Positions 1 through 11,810 of a stretch of 64,000 nt of DNA are shown here, piece by piece (position 1 is the first letter of the stretch; each line of letters starts with the position of its first letter). The notes below the pieces were generated by a model. That model was given only the letters and a program-made list of their open reading frames with translations. It made no database searches and was not told the DNA's origin. A program made the translations under genes and the position numbers. Origin of the DNA: Galeruca laticollis (taxonomy: Eukaryota; Arthropoda; Insecta; Coleoptera; Chrysomelidae); contig OY998175.1 in assembly GCA_963921935.1 (NCBI GenBank), positions 261,943,709-262,007,708 of the forward strand. Reading direction: 5' to 3'.

Positions 1-18
1 AAGTCACCAGCTCCTCTT

Positions 19-564
19 ATGTCTTCACAACCATCAACTTTCAGACCACAATGGCAACCATCAACTTTCAGACTACAATGGCAACCACCACCTCTCCGAC
101 CGCAATGGCAGCCACAACCTCAACAGTCTGGATTTAGACCACCGGGGCAACCAAATAATTTCATTCCACAATGCCAGAAAGTATTCTCTGGACCGTCAAG
201 ATTTCAACAGTTCAGTAGGCCTCAACAACAGAACACCTGGAGTAATAAACCAGGAATATCTCAGCCACATGAACCAACACCAATGAGCATTAGCACTAGA
301 ACTACGACTCAGAACCGAAACTGGAGATCTCAATAACAGCAAAAACCGCCAAGATTCACATCTGAAGAATTATCTAACATTGAATATGCTAACGAAGCAT
401 ATGGTTATGATACCAACGAATTAGATTATGGAATAGCTTACGATTATTACCACCAAGAAAATCAGTTTTGCGAAACAACAGAGCCGTATGAAGAAAATTT
501 CCAAAATGACTACGAAGAACTAACGACAAATTTTCGGGAAAATGCCGAAAACAAGGCGACGTAA
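19..564 (+). pseudogene. gag C-terminal tail, Pro/Gln-rich, of the 17.6-like gypsy element
   Basis: This stretch is open apart from one in-frame TAA at 334-336. The first 105 codons are rich in Pro, Gln, Arg and Phe, with the short phrase RPQWQP repeated imperfectly three times. The part after the stop is acidic and rich in Tyr, Glu and Asn (residues about 110-180). No zinc knuckle is visible, as is usual for gag tails of the 17.6/297 group. The true start lies outside the window, so the ATG at 19 is not a real initiation site. It ends at TAA 562-564, where the pol frame (-1) takes over. Capsid sequence would lie upstream. Confidence 0.6.
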
Positions 565-1475
565 TAGATCTAAATTCTTACCAAGTTAGAAGGGAACTAC
601 CCTATATAACCATCTCCAACCCTCCTCTTAAACTACTTATCGACACTGGTGCTACCAAATATTTCCTCAATCCCAACATCGTCTTGAAATATTTCCATGA
701 TAATATGAAATATAAACCTTTTATAGTAACCTCCATTTTCCAAAATAATTCCCAAGATTATTGTGCCGACATACCCATATTTTCCGAATTCCAAAAGAAC
801 GGAAATTTCAAGTTTTACCTCTTCAAATTCCACAAAACATTTGATGGCCTAATAGGCCTTCATGATCTCAAGCTTCTAAAAGCCAAACTCAATTTTCCTG
901 ATTCTGAACTCGTCACAGAAAATTCTGTTCTACCTATTCAATATTACGAAAGTAACAAAACCCAATTTTAGTCTAACCAACTCGAACCACAGACAATTAC
1001 TCAAGTCCGAGTACCCGTTAAAGAAACGAAAGGAACTATCATACTTCCGGAACAAGAGATACAAGGAGCTTTTCTTAACGAAAGTCTAACTAAAGCAGCC
1101 AATGGTCTAGCATGGACAGAACTCATCAATGCCACAGACGAACCAATAGAGATAGCACTAACAGATCCAGTAAGAAGTTCGGGGATCCACTTACCCTATT
1201 ACCATCTTTACCCAGCTGACTTTATACCTCAGGAATACCAGAAGACAGATATTGAACATCTACTTGGAACCGATCATCTCAATCAAGAAGAAGAAGAGCA
1301 CATTAAACGATTGTGCAAAAAGTTTTCAGATGTCTTCCATCATTTAGAGTCACCCCTCGCCTTCGCCAATCAAATCAAGCATAACACTAGAATAACAGAT
1401 GAAGTTTCTACTTACACAAAATCATACCGCTATCCACACATTCATAAATAGGAGGTCCAAAAATAACTATCATCA
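561..1475 (+). pseudogene. pol N-terminus: retroviral-type aspartic protease and linker (17.6-like gypsy)
   Basis: In the frame starting at 561, the translation reaches LLIDTGATKYF at about residues 25-35. The DTG at 642-650 is the catalytic triad of a retropepsin that would cut the Gag-Pol polyprotein. A linker to the reverse transcriptase follows; it contains the EEEEHIKRLCKKFSDVFH-type stretch that usually precedes RT in this clade. In-frame stops are TAG 969-971, TAG 1449-1451 and TAA 1464-1466, so the frame is not translatable. It reads directly into the RT segment in the same frame. Confidence 0.65.
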
Positions 1476-2363
1476 ATGTTAGACCAAGGCATCATTAGAC
1501 CAAGCCAATCACCATGTTCTGGTCCTATGTGCCTCGTCCTCAAAAAACCCGACGCCTCGGGAAAAATTAAATGGCGAATAGTGGTAGACTACCGTAAAGT
1601 TAACGCTAAGACAATAGATGATAGGTATCCAATCCCAAACATCACAGATATCTTAGACAAACTAGGAAGATGTCAGTATTTCTCTACCCTCGACCTAGCT
1701 AGTGGTTTCCACCAGATTAAAATGGCAGAAGAAGACATCCCTAAAACTGCATTTAACGTCCAGAACAGTCACTATAAATACCTTAGAATGCCATTTGGAC
1801 TCAAGAACGCCCCTGCAACATTTCAAAGAGTAATGGACAATGTTTTCAAAGGATGGCAATGAGAAATATGTCTTGTATATATGGATATAATTTTTTTTTC
1901 TACGTCCTTACATAACATCTTGTCAATCTCGCGAGAATCATCAAAAGACTTAGAGAAACGGGATTTGAAAGTTAACTTCTTAGGTCACATTGTGACTCCA
2001 GAAGGAACTAAGTCGAATCAAGAAAAAATTGAAGCTATTGTCGACTACCCAATTCCGAAAACAGCCGAAGAAATCAGAGGATTTCTGGGATTAATGGGCT
2101 ACTATAGAAAATTTATCAAAGACTTTGCTCGAATAACGAATCCTTTAACTTCATGCTTGAAGAATGATGCTGAAATAAATCACACACCGGTATTCCTAGA
2201 ATGTATGAAGACCTGTAAGAACCTCTTAACCAATGAACCACTGCTTCAATATCCAGACTTCACGAAGCCATTCAACCTCACCACAGATGCCAGTAACTTC
2301 GCCATAGGAGCCGTACTTTCTCAAGGTCCCATAGGCAACGACAAGCCCCGTCCAGAACTCTGA
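1476..2363 (+). pseudogene. reverse transcriptase and start of RNase H (17.6-like gypsy), catalytic box destroyed
   Basis: RT fingers and palm are clear: [47 protein letters not shown] (first catalytic Asp) and [17 protein letters not shown]. An in-frame TGA at 1860-1862 follows. The YxDD box is mutated to YMDI (about 1878-1889), so the second catalytic Asp is lost, and about 25 residues between it and FLGHIVTPEG are rearranged. The connection domain (GFLGLMGYYRKFI) and the RNase H start (FNLTTDASNFAIGAVLSQG, first RNase H Asp) are intact to TGA 2361-2363, after which the reading frame shifts. Confidence 0.85.
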
Positions 2364-2401
2364 ACGAAACAGAAATTAAATACTCAACTATAGAAAAAGA
2401 A

Positions 2402-2800
2402 ATGCTAGAAATAATATGGGCTACTAAATACTTCCGTCCGTATCTTTTTGGAAGGATATTCAAGATTCTATCAGACCATCAACCCCTCAATTGGTTGTTC
2501 TCACTGAAGGACCCAAATTCTAAATTAGTAAGATGGCGACTGAAATTGGAAGAATTAGACTATGAAGTTGCATATAAAGAAGGTAAATCTAATACTAACG
2601 CCGACGCCCTCTCTAGAGTTGAGATCAACTCACATGAACTTCGCAAAAACCTTCAAAATGAAATAGGTAAATTAGATAACGAAGACACGGCATCAATGTA
2701 CAATCACCCAGGATCTATCCTCGATCCTTTAGAAGATATTGAAACAGAAATTTTTCGCACGACAGACCATCTAAATCCCAAAGAACTCCCAATAATTTAA
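2402..2800 (+). pseudogene. RNase H C-terminal part (17.6-like gypsy)
   Basis: This is the continuation of the RNase H domain in another frame, after a frameshift between about 2345 and 2400. It carries MLEIIWATKYFRPYLFG, ILSDHQPLNWLF (DHxxL motif) and the terminal DALSRVEI, which closes RNase H in Ty3/gypsy elements. The following 45 residues would lead into integrase, but the frame stops at 2798-2800 and no HHCC or DDE integrase sequence follows before the LTR. The deletion of integrase is inferred from this juxtaposition. Confidence 0.8.
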
Positions 2801-2875
2801 GAAATTACTAGAAGAAGGAGAGAAGCAACACTCTTCGTCAAACAATCTAAACAAAACTTCTTCAGGAGATGGAGC

Positions 2876-3132
2876 AGTTACAGTTCGCTGACCCATGGTT
2901 AATGCATGGTATTAACCTTCGAGCTTCCGGTATAATTCACGAACGCTGATCCATGTTTGTACAACAACTGACGATTCTGCAGAATTGCATATTTTTAGTC
3001 TATAGCTGCATTTATTTTAGAATATAAGTTCGATTAACTGAATGTATTGAATAAGTTGTATTATGTGTTAAATTTGTGTAGTTGTATTGTCAATAAAGTA
3101 TCTTTTTAAAAAGTGATTTTTCGGGCAGTAAC
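2876..3132 (+). repeat. putative 3' LTR of the 17.6-like element
   Basis: The purine-rich tract AGGAGATGGAGC directly precedes AGTTAC, a start like the AGT of gypsy LTRs, and the candidate ends with GTAAC at 3128-3132, giving a short inverted terminus (GTTAC/GTAAC). AATAAA occurs at about 3093, within 40 bp of the end, as expected for a polyadenylation signal in an LTR. The 5' LTR is not in the window, so the ends cannot be confirmed by comparison. Confidence 0.5.
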
Positions 3133-3137
3133 CCTTA

Positions 3138-3455
3138 ATTCGCCTATGACATGGATCCTTTTCCTGTGTTTAACAATGATATTTTTATTACTGTTAAGAA
3201 TAGGCTAGAACCAATCTTTGTTGTCACGAGTACCAATGGTCAGCTGTGATCAATGAAAATAACGAAATTACTTACAACAATTTAATACCAAATTATATCT
3301 AAATGAAAAAAGAGAATTACATATAATGAAATGTTTCAATATAGATTTTTACAGTTACAAAAGACTAATATTCTGGCCAGGTATAATTTTTATGTTCAAT
3401 ATTTATCGTTTTTTGTTAATTGGTCCCAATAAAAATTCCATTCACACAACGCAAC
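3138..3455 (-). repeat. LTR fragment of the gypsy family found at 27-32 kb
   Basis: The segment aligns with 32338-32680 over most of its length: GCCTATG-CATGGATCCTTTT, CTGTTAAGAATAGGCTAGAACC and TCAGCTGTGATCAATG are shared, with scattered mismatches and small indels. The 32-kb copy is the 5' LTR of a minus-strand gypsy element, so this is an orphan LTR piece in the same orientation. It lies about 6 bp from the end of the 17.6-like LTR. No matching internal sequence was recognised on its right. Confidence 0.7.
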
Positions 3456-4225
3456 AAAGAACCTTCTAATCGACAGCAGCTATCACTGATCTCCACACCA
3501 ACATCACATATAGATATGTCCCATTTATTGTCGGAATCCAATTTCTTCTGCTGGTAATTATGATCTCTTTACTTTTTTTGCTTTATTCAATTATTCATAA
3601 TACCTTTCGTATATTTTCTGCGGAATTATCTTGTTTTTTCGTTTACAATTTTCTTTTAATTACCTTTTTAATCTGCACAAAATACATCTTCAACTTTATT
3701 CGACTTTTACTAAGACTCTTCATTTAACTTTGAGAGGACTAATCTTATTTTTCCTTAAAATTATTAATTTACTTTATGACACGTTCTCCCCGAATGCTAC
3801 CAGGTCCCTTACTCCTTTTTCTTCTAATCAACAAAACTTTTTTGCTATGTAGAGTCACATATCTCTTTATTTATTTTTTATAATCTGAATATCCACTATT
3901 GTATTAATTTAATGTCTTTTCATTATTGGTATATTTAATGTTCATCTTTCATCCAAAATTACTTCTTATTTTCAATTTGACTTTTGATTAACTTAAAAAC
4001 AGTCATTTACTTACTCAATTATCTATTAATGAGGTATATTCACATAACATCAAATAAACAATTCTACAATCTAACTTCTATTCAATATATATTCAATTTA
4101 CTCTAATTAGTTTCATATTTCTCCCACCATTATTATTTCACATAAACTATGCTTAAAATTTGTATTATATATGAATTGTTCATTTGAAAACAGCCCAAAG
4201 AAATATTATGAAATACGAATATGTA

Positions 4226-4227
<2 letters not shown>
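3456..4227. other. AT-rich intergenic DNA, no gene recognised
   Basis: The + frame is open from 3631 to 3852 but encodes a Phe/Leu/Asn-rich peptide typical of chance ORFs in T-rich DNA. I see no domain, RNA gene or repeat here. Confidence 0.6.
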
Positions 4228-4274
<47 letters not shown>

Positions 4275-4281
4275 TATATTT
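4228..4281. repeat. (TA)n microsatellite
   Basis: About 25 TA units, ending in AAATATATATTTAG. Confidence 0.95.
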
Positions 4282-4289
4282 AGTTAACA

Positions 4290-4640
4290 TACAAGGTGGG
4301 CTCCTCCCATGTTAAATCTGAGGTATAAGTGAGCTCCGCGGTAAAATGGGCTCCGATATACGGAGCCCAGTTTACCAAGTCCTAAAAAAACCATCAACTA
4401 CCTTATATTTATGTCTAGATTGATTTGGCATAGTTTTTAGAAGGAGCTAATTTTGGCCGTTTTCGTGAATTTGTATATTTTTGTAGTGCGCGTGTATATT
4501 TCTAGATGGCGATATGTTGAAAACTTGATATACATTTTATGTTATATTTCTAGGTATAAGTAGGATCCGATAACTTTGGCACCACTGCAGTTGAGTACCC
4601 CATCACTGTAGCGGTCAGAGTGAGCTCCTTCTAGTATTAT
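4290..4640. repeat. cluster of GGCTCC/GGATCC/GAGCTCC motifs with a 9-bp-arm palindrome
   Basis: The stretch contains GTGGGCTCC, AAGTGAGCTCCG, a perfect inverted repeat (TGGGCTCCG, five-base spacer ATATA, CGGAGCCCA at 4347-4369), TAAGTAGGATCCGA and AGTGAGCTCC. The motifs lie at irregular intervals of 25-250 bp. A similar motif set (ACGGAGCCTAC, ACGGATCC) occurs at 13190-13275 beside the RTE 3' end. Function unknown. Confidence 0.5.
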
Positions 4641-6330
4641 TCTACTAAATTGGTAAAGAATTACATCATCGGTTATTTCTTGTTACAGTTAAAGTATTAT
4701 TCAAGAAAATCAAAGCTACGAGTCTATTTTTAAATATATATTTAGGAATGAGATACGTATACCATGCAAGGGCTCTCAAGTAATTTGACATTTTAAACGA
4801 TTCGGTAACGGGAGCTTTGGAGTTGGCTGTTTTTTGTTTTAGATATGAGTGCAAATTTTAATTACTTTAATTCATTTAGATAACATAACTCTGTCATTTT
4901 GAATCTTGAAAGTCATTTTAATAAAAATATTGAAAAGGTTTCAATTACATTGTAGATATTATTGACTTGAGGCTATAACAATTTTTATTATATTGTAAAT
5001 AGAAAGTATGAAATTAATAATCTACTTTTTCGGTTTATAATTTTACTGATTAAATACATAAGTTCTTCTTGAATTTAAAAATGGCTGAGTAATCACGACG
5101 TTTATTTCATTGGCTTTTTGTTCCTATTTAGGTTCAATTTGGCATATTGATTTTGTTTTTTTTTCCTTATGTTTATAGATTATATTTTCCGACTTTAATT
5201 TCATGGCAAGATAGACTGAATGTATATAACCAAATATTACGTTAATTACATATAGAGACAGACGATACCAAAGAAGAGGGACAATTACCTAAGCTGAAGC
5301 CTTCGGATATCCTAAAAATTTTCGAGGAAATACTCTAGTTTCTCAGACTTTCCTCAGGAACTAAGTAAAAAAAAGGAGGCCTAATAGATCTCTTATGTCC
5401 CAGTGATTGTCACCCCAGTAAACATTCATACATACACGAAACCAAAAATTATTTACTAAATATATCTAGTTTGCGTCCTAACTGAGCTAGATTTTTTTTC
5501 CAATTCTAGCTTTTATTTCTTGTACACTTACGATGTAAACATCAAAATTCTTTCACGCGATTTTCGTTTTTTTCATATAATTTTCATGCCAGCATTTTAA
5601 GTTGGCGTCCTGAAATTATGAGAATTTTAAGTGTTCATACACAACAAAAATTCAATTTGTTTATAAATACAATAACAAACATTATACTTGTTCAGCCCCA
5701 GTATATTTTAAGAGCTAAAAACTTATCATGCTTAGCTACACTGATTCTTAAAATGGGAAATACTAAGAACAAATTATTAATTTCTGAAGGTTAGCATCCA
5801 AATTATAGCATCATCTTGATAAACACTCTTCTGTTTTTGTTGATTCGACATAATTTTGGGAATACTAATCCAATTAAAAATCGAGAGCTTCCGCTCGAGG
5901 GCTTTGATAAATTGACTATTAATAGAACATTCCATTGACCAATGAAATTTCATAAATTTTAAAACAAACCAATCGGAAAGAATTAATAGCGACTATTGCA
6001 CTTGAGCAAATATTAGCGACTACAGAAATAGTAACTTTCATTTGGAAACGTTGAATATAACTTCAAATTATTCTGACAATTTTGGCAGTAATTAAATTGT
6101 CATATCATAATAGGATTTGTCCACGGCTGTTTGATAATTGATAATGTTTACATTTTACGTGTGGAGCTTCCTAAAAATGATGACGTTCATTATTCACTAT
6201 AGTCAATAATAAGTATTGATAATCAACAAATCCCAGATAGGCCGTCCCAGGGCAAGGTCCCGCGATTACAATACAGCTGATAGCTAGTATTTTAATTATT
6301 ATACTGAATTAAAATTACCAGAAAGTTTAA
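4641..6330. other. AT-rich intergenic DNA, no gene recognised
   Basis: I found no coding region, RNA gene or transposon terminus here. The only open stretch (4666-4854 on -) is short and low in complexity. Confidence 0.55.
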
Positions 6331-6331
6331 T

Positions 6332-6451
6332 ATGGAAAACGAATCAGACGCTGCAATGAATGTTACCCCGCCGAACATAAGGGAAGCAGTACAAATATGT
6401 AGACTCATTAGCTTGTACCCGCGACTTCGTCGACGTAGATCGTCAAATTAA
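6332..6451 (+). CDS. 39-codon ORF of unknown function, possible first coding exon
   Basis: It begins with ATG preceded by AATAT and encodes a composition unlike the flanking AT-rich frames (MENESDAAMNVTPPNIREAV at the start, then RLRRRRSSN at the end). An alternative reading leaves the frame at a GTAGAC donor-like site near 6400, which would make it a first exon. I do not recognise the protein, and no downstream partner exon could be assigned. The surrounding 6.0-6.4 kb is somewhat richer in GC than its neighbours, which fits a promoter-proximal region but proves nothing. Confidence 0.25.
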   Translation: MENESDAAMNVTPPNIREAVQICRLISLYPRLRRRRSSN

Positions 6452-6842
6452 ATATTATGCTGATATGTAACTTATCTTGCTGCAAAAAATTCATTGTTTG
6501 TTTTTAATTCAAACAAATTCAATATTTAATACGAAACAAATTGGAATTTTATTATTATATATTATTGTGAATTTAAATAAATTTTTCCAATTATACATAT
6601 CCACACATGTAGTAGTGTGTGCGCAACATAAATTTAGTTCAGCTCGTAAGTTTAATAGGGTGAATATAACATACCAAAGTCCCAAAAAATGGACGCCTCT
6701 TTGCATAAAACAGCGCGATATCTTTTCAGTATATATAGCAGTTATTTCGGGCTCCAGTGGAGTACAAGCATGTACTGTACAAGGCACGTGGTTAGAAACA
6801 ATTATTGTATAATGTTATCTGTATTGTGTGAGAATTGCCACG

Positions 6843-6897
6843 ATGACATTTCGATTTAAGAGAATATTAAATTTGGCTTTAAATCGGGATTCAGATT
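6843..6897 (+). CDS. candidate first coding exon with consensus donor
   Basis: ATG at 6843 opens 18 codons (MTFRFKRILNLALNRDSD), then the frame runs into GTAAGT at 6898-6903, a perfect 5' splice site. The peptide is basic and could begin a mitochondrial or membrane protein, but I do not recognise it. No matching downstream exon was found in the AT-rich DNA that follows, so this is a signal-based guess. Confidence 0.25.
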
Positions 6898-6903
6898 GTA
6901 AGT

Positions 6904-9900
6904 ATTTTTACAAAGTTTAATTTATATGATAGTGTGTGATAACAAATAATGTTTATATTATCACTTTTAGAAAATGAGTCAATTTTTCTGAAACATTTTT
7001 ACATTGTTTTCAAGCTAAACAAAAGTCATCATATAACACATCCACAATGTTTTTGAAAAAGTGTTATTTTTGTGGAAGATTAAAGTACCATATAAAATCT
7101 GCTATTACAAAGCTGGTCAGAATTAAATACATTGATAAAATATCCAATAATATCCAATGGAAATCAAAATATTTTACTTCTTAAAAACTTTTCCACATCG
7201 AGTCTACAACTGAGATAGGACGGCTGGCTGTATCTGAAGAACCGATAATCGTTGATAGAGAAATTACTGAAAATTGGATTTAAATTAAAGTATTATGTAT
7301 TATGGAATATCAACAATACCTCTTTTGTTATCATCAATAAATTCTAAATTATTTTGAATAAAAAAGATTATAACCCGTTTATTTCAATAGAATTTGACAA
7401 AATTGGTTGATTTTATTACCAAATGAATAACAAATCGGATAGTTTCAAATCTCTTCACGGAGATCTCCAACAATTTCATCATTTCAGTTCAAAAGGTTTA
7501 ACAACAAGGTATTTAATTTCTATAGTGATAAAGTGAAACACAATTTTAATTTTCCTTACGAGCACGAGATACTTTTAACAAATTATGTAGCATCTGTATA
7601 TGCTTCTTATGGGGTGTTCCATTTAGAATTGTCCATATGGTAACTGGAGGTACCTATATCTCCTTACCGATACCCAGAAAGTTTTATTATAAATATTATG
7701 AAACGATTTAATTCCGTTGTTATGACACCTTCCAATATTTTTGTGCATACTTGGCAAACAATTGACATATGCATTTAGTGGTAACATATTTCCGCTATAA
7801 CCAGAGGCGTCCAGTAGGATAGAATAAAAATAATAGTTTTTAATGTATATCATCTTAGAGTGAAAATTTGATAAACATCAATATGAAAAGATCATTTGAG
7901 ATGGAATCAACTAAAACTTATAAAGTTCATAACCAAATTAGCAAAATAGTGTTAACTAGTGCGAAATAAGAGATAAAATAAAATTAGGTATTATAAACAT
8001 TCCATTTAATCTCGAATAACTTGAAAACTTTGTATTGTATCGCATAGAGACAGGAAGTTAATACTTACGTAGAAAGTAACGGAGTATCGAAAAAACATGC
8101 TGAAATCATTTTTACGATAGTGGCGTAGATTGTAGGGGGGAAAAGAAGTATTTATCCCTACCGCATACCTCTAGTGATAGAGGAAAATTATATTATACCA
8201 CTAATTGCAGTATCCCAATATATAAAAAGTGGAAGGTGTGAAAACAATGGACTACAATCATTTAAAATATTTATGATATAACACCCTAGATCTCAGTAAG
8301 AAGGAATACTTTACTGAAGTGTTCTCGAATATTCATATTTTGTGCTAAGGTTTCTCCAGTTACTATATGGACAATTGTTAATGAACCACCCTGTATAAAT
8401 ATGACTGTTGTACAAGTGAAAAACACATTTTTTACGATAACGTCAAAATATTACTAAATTATGTTAAATCTGACGTTTTTATGTAGATGTTAGAGGTTCT
8501 GAATTTGCTTGTATTTAGTTTATGTAGCTTTAACTACCTAGAACGATCGGAATAACTAATTTAGTAAAAAAAATGAAAAACTCTTACCTGAACTCTTATT
8601 AGTGAGAATGATAAAAAGGTTTATGATAACCCTGAAAAATATGGTGGGTTAAGGGTTGATGTATGCGGTTGGAAAGGAATGAAAAATGGTATTCCTGCTA
8701 TTTACAGTGAAAGGTAAAGTCGTACGAATAAATATCCAGTGGAATAATTGTAGATACTAAAAAAGTCCACAATTCTTCAGACACATGCTTAAATCTTCTT
8801 TTTGGGTGTTGTTTTTCTTTGTCGTGAAAATAATTTAATGTTGACGAAATTAAGTATACGAGTATGTACACTATTTCATATCTCAAATGAAATTATTTTA
8901 GTGAAAACAATTAATAAGCTTGCGAGATATTTATTTTTTGTGGTCTGAAACACTTTGTTGGAGAAAATTGAACTGTGAAATATCATGGTACAGAGTAACC
9001 ATAAACATCCGTCTTAAGCGCAACAAAGCGGTAAAATAAAAGGTACTTTGAAGATAGGGCGTAGAAAAATGACTATTAATATACAAATGATAATTATTTT
9101 CTATTGAATAATAAAGACAAAAAAATCTCGAAAACCATTACATTCAGGCATAGGGAAATGTTGGAAATATATGGTTGAAATCTAATATATGGTTGAAATC
9201 TAATATAGAATTGAGGCGACAAAAAAATATGTTTGCCATTTAAAAAAACACAGTTATTACTATATTCATTATCCCAAATTTACGTTAATTATTCTTCACC
9301 CTGTATAAAAAATTAAACACGTTTTTCTGGGATATTATTGAGTTACCTAACAGTGACCGATGTAGATGGTGGAAATTGAATAATTATAATTTATCATCAA
9401 ATTTTTAGTTTATAAATAACATTCAAACGGGAATTTCCGTAATAAAATTATTATGATCTCGCCATGAGACTAAAGTATATTACTATGTCATAATAAGTTG
9501 CAATTCAAAAAGTTAAAAATATACTGGGTGTTTTATTTGGAATAACGAAGTAGACTGCAACATAAGTATGAGTATGTATCAAATAAATCATAATATATAA
9601 GGGGTAAGCTGTTTACTTAATAGCCGATAAATATTGAACAGTTTGTTCATATCTATCATAGATGAGAATATTTTCTTGATTCATACTTTTTTCATTAGTC
9701 GGGTTTCAGTTTTTGAATTTACTTTTTATTCCGTATGCGATTACATTCTCTAGCGGTTACTTTCAATATACTTTCTTAATTTTGAAATGTAGAGTCATGG
9801 GTTATTTGTTTACAGAATACAGCAGGCATCTATTAAATTTGCACACCGACTAAAGTTGTGCAGATTAATTATGAGTAATTAATCTCGTGTACTGACAAGA

Positions 9901-11080
9901 AGTGTGAATATTAAAACAATCGTTAAAATTCATAAAATTTAAAAATGGAAACTCAATTGACATAAAACATAAAATTGGTAGTTTTGACAAAAGTTTGATA
10001 CTGTATTATTTTCATAAATGATTTAAATTGTCTAATTTCATAAAAGACATTGTTTGTTAGCACTGGACAATATCTCAGTAACACAGAAACATCTGGTTAT
10101 GAATATTAACTAACTGAGGAAAGTTTTTTCTAATAATTCAAACAGAGAAAACAATCTTTTTGACTCATCACGATCTCACAAAATAAGGTGCCGTTGACAA
10201 GCTTTGCCGTTTTACAAAACATTTCCTTGGATTTCCACTACAATTCCAAGAATGAAGTCGTAACACGTGATTTAACACTGGGAGATTCTACGTTTTAAAA
10301 AAATAACGATTCACATATAGAACTGATGTCGTTTTCATTTGAACTTGATCCAGTATGTTCTTTCATATCCGAAAATAATTCATCACTTAAAAAGTAAACA
10401 TACATCACTGGATAGTTCAACAGAAAAAACAAACCTCTTGGTTCTGATTTATTTGATGTTCAAAGTTTTCAATTCTTAGACAAGGGTTCAAAACTACGAA
10501 AACACGCTTTGGATCAAATTCGACGCCATGGAGATTTTGTAACGATATAATTCCGATTAACGAAAATGTAAATTTAACGAAGGGTATTATCCCAAAAAGT
10601 CTTCAAGGCGGCACGTAAAAAAATGCCCTTCGAATCCTGATCCCAAAAAACCTTTAAGATCACAAATCGAAGGTGAAACGGTTATGGCTGGTCCTTTATG
10701 CCTAAGACTGAGCGGAGTTCTAAACACGCTGCCAGATATTTCTCTTATTGCTAAAATAGACCTAACAATATGTACGATACAAGCCGTTATATTGGAAAGT
10801 AGCGGTTTATCGAAGGTACTATTTCGTTTTGGTAAGCCTTTTTATTATTAATATTTTGCAGGGCTGTTAATCCTTACCCATGCGGCATTAGTTTTAGACT
10901 GATTTTTGACCCAAAAATATGGATAGTTATAGGGTTAGTGAAAAAATATTTGAAATGAAATTCTTACTAGCTCTTATTTTTTGCTATTTTCTGCAACACT
11001 ATTTCATACAGTGTGAGACAAAAAATAGAGGACGGTAAATATTCTGAAATTGCGATTATCTTATAAATGATCCTATACCT
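6904..11080. other. long AT-rich intergenic or intronic stretch
   Basis: No coding domain recognised. Short mariner-end-like strings (ACCCTGTATA at about 8390 and 9299, GGGTGTTCC at about 7615) hint at decayed TA-targeting miniature elements, but I could not pair them into clear terminal inverted repeats. A 20-bp stretch (AATATATGGTTGAAATCTAA) is tandemly duplicated at about 9167-9205. Confidence 0.5.
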
Positions 11081-11084
11081 AGAA

Positions 11085-11810
11085 ATTTTTTTTATTTTGA
11101 AATTTATTGCGCATCAACCTCTAGGGTCCAACAATAAATTTACATTTAAGTCATGTACATAATAGGATTTTCAAACTTTATACAGTAAGTTAACCGCTTT
11201 CAGGAAAAGTAACAATTTTTCAACGTCACAGTTTTCTCCGATAATGTCTGTGATATTATTTGGTAAATTATACCGCGATCTATGATGAGCAAAACGGGTA
11301 CACCCCACTAACACATGCACTACGGACACTGGAACCTGACATGTTTCACATATGGGTGCCGCAGAATGAGTCATTAGGTGGTCGTGAGAGAAACGAGTGT
11401 GTCCAATTCTAAGTCGAGTTAATATTATTTGATCTCTTCTTTTGGCTGGAAGGAATTTCCAGGCAGCTACACTTTTTTTCACTATCCTCGATATTGATTG
11501 AGATCTAGACCAGCAGTTTTGTCAGTGACTGATGACTAACTGTTTAAAAAAGTTTTTACAGTCTGTCACTGTAGTTCTTGAAACTAAAGTGCAATTTGGA
11601 GCTTGAGTTGCATTTTTGGCCTCGAGATCTGCCTTTTCGTTTCCGATTATTCCTATGTGTGACGAAACCCATAAAAAACGAATATCCTTATGAGCTTCTT
11701 GTAGATTGATCAGCTCTCTTCTGATAATTTGTACTAATGGATTCGAGGAGTACATTTGGTAAATGCTCTCAACAGAGCTTAGAGAGTCCGTAATGATCAA
11801 AAAATGACTT
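11085..11810 (-). mobile_element. 5'-truncated non-LTR retrotransposon with RNase H (I/R1-like group)
   Basis: Only the 3' end of the element is present: RNase H, a Cys-rich tail, then a short 3' UTR ending in AATAAATTTCAAAATAAAAAAAA at about 11082-11110. The 5' truncation at about 11800 is typical of target-primed reverse transcription. RNase H in a LINE is known in the I, R1, LOA and related clades; which one this is cannot be settled from so little sequence. No clear target-site duplication was found. Confidence 0.75.
11171..11800 (-). pseudogene. LINE ORF2 C-terminus: RNase H and CCHC-like tail
   Basis: The first part (11800-11522) reads ITDSLSSVESIY, then FLWVSSHIGIIGNEKADLEAK, which are the Asp and His-Asp motifs of RNase H (WVPGHxGIxGNExAD in most relatives; here P and G are both Ser). 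After a stop at 11522 and a frame disturbance, the second part (11482-11171) has RRDQIILTRLRIGHTR followed by PICETCQVPVSVVHVLVGC, the Cys/His tail that ends ORF2 in these LINEs. It ends at 11171 just before the 3' UTR. The RT domain is absent. Confidence 0.8.

Larger units (their letters stand above)
1..3132 (+). mobile_element. Ty3/gypsy retrotransposon (17.6/297-like), 5' truncated and integrase-deleted
   Basis: The order is gag tail, protease, reverse transcriptase, RNase H and 3' LTR on the plus strand. The gag frame ends with TAA at 562-564, and the pol frame is already open one base back (GTA at 561), consistent with a -1 gag-pol frameshift of the kind seen in this clade. The window edge cuts the 5' end. 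RNase H at 2800 is followed within about 75 bp by the 3' LTR, so the whole integrase is missing. Several in-frame stops and one frameshift show that it is dead. Assignment to Ty3/gypsy rests on the RT and RNase H motifs; the 17.6/297-like label is my recollection of the motif style. Confidence 0.85.

Noticed and set aside
6477..6812. 111-codon + ORF and 92-codon - ORF over the same DNA
   Set aside because: No domain and AT-biased composition; both strands being open suggests chance.
8380..9310. Miniature mariner copies suggested by CACCCTGTATA
   Set aside because: The strings are too short and could not be paired with an opposite end.
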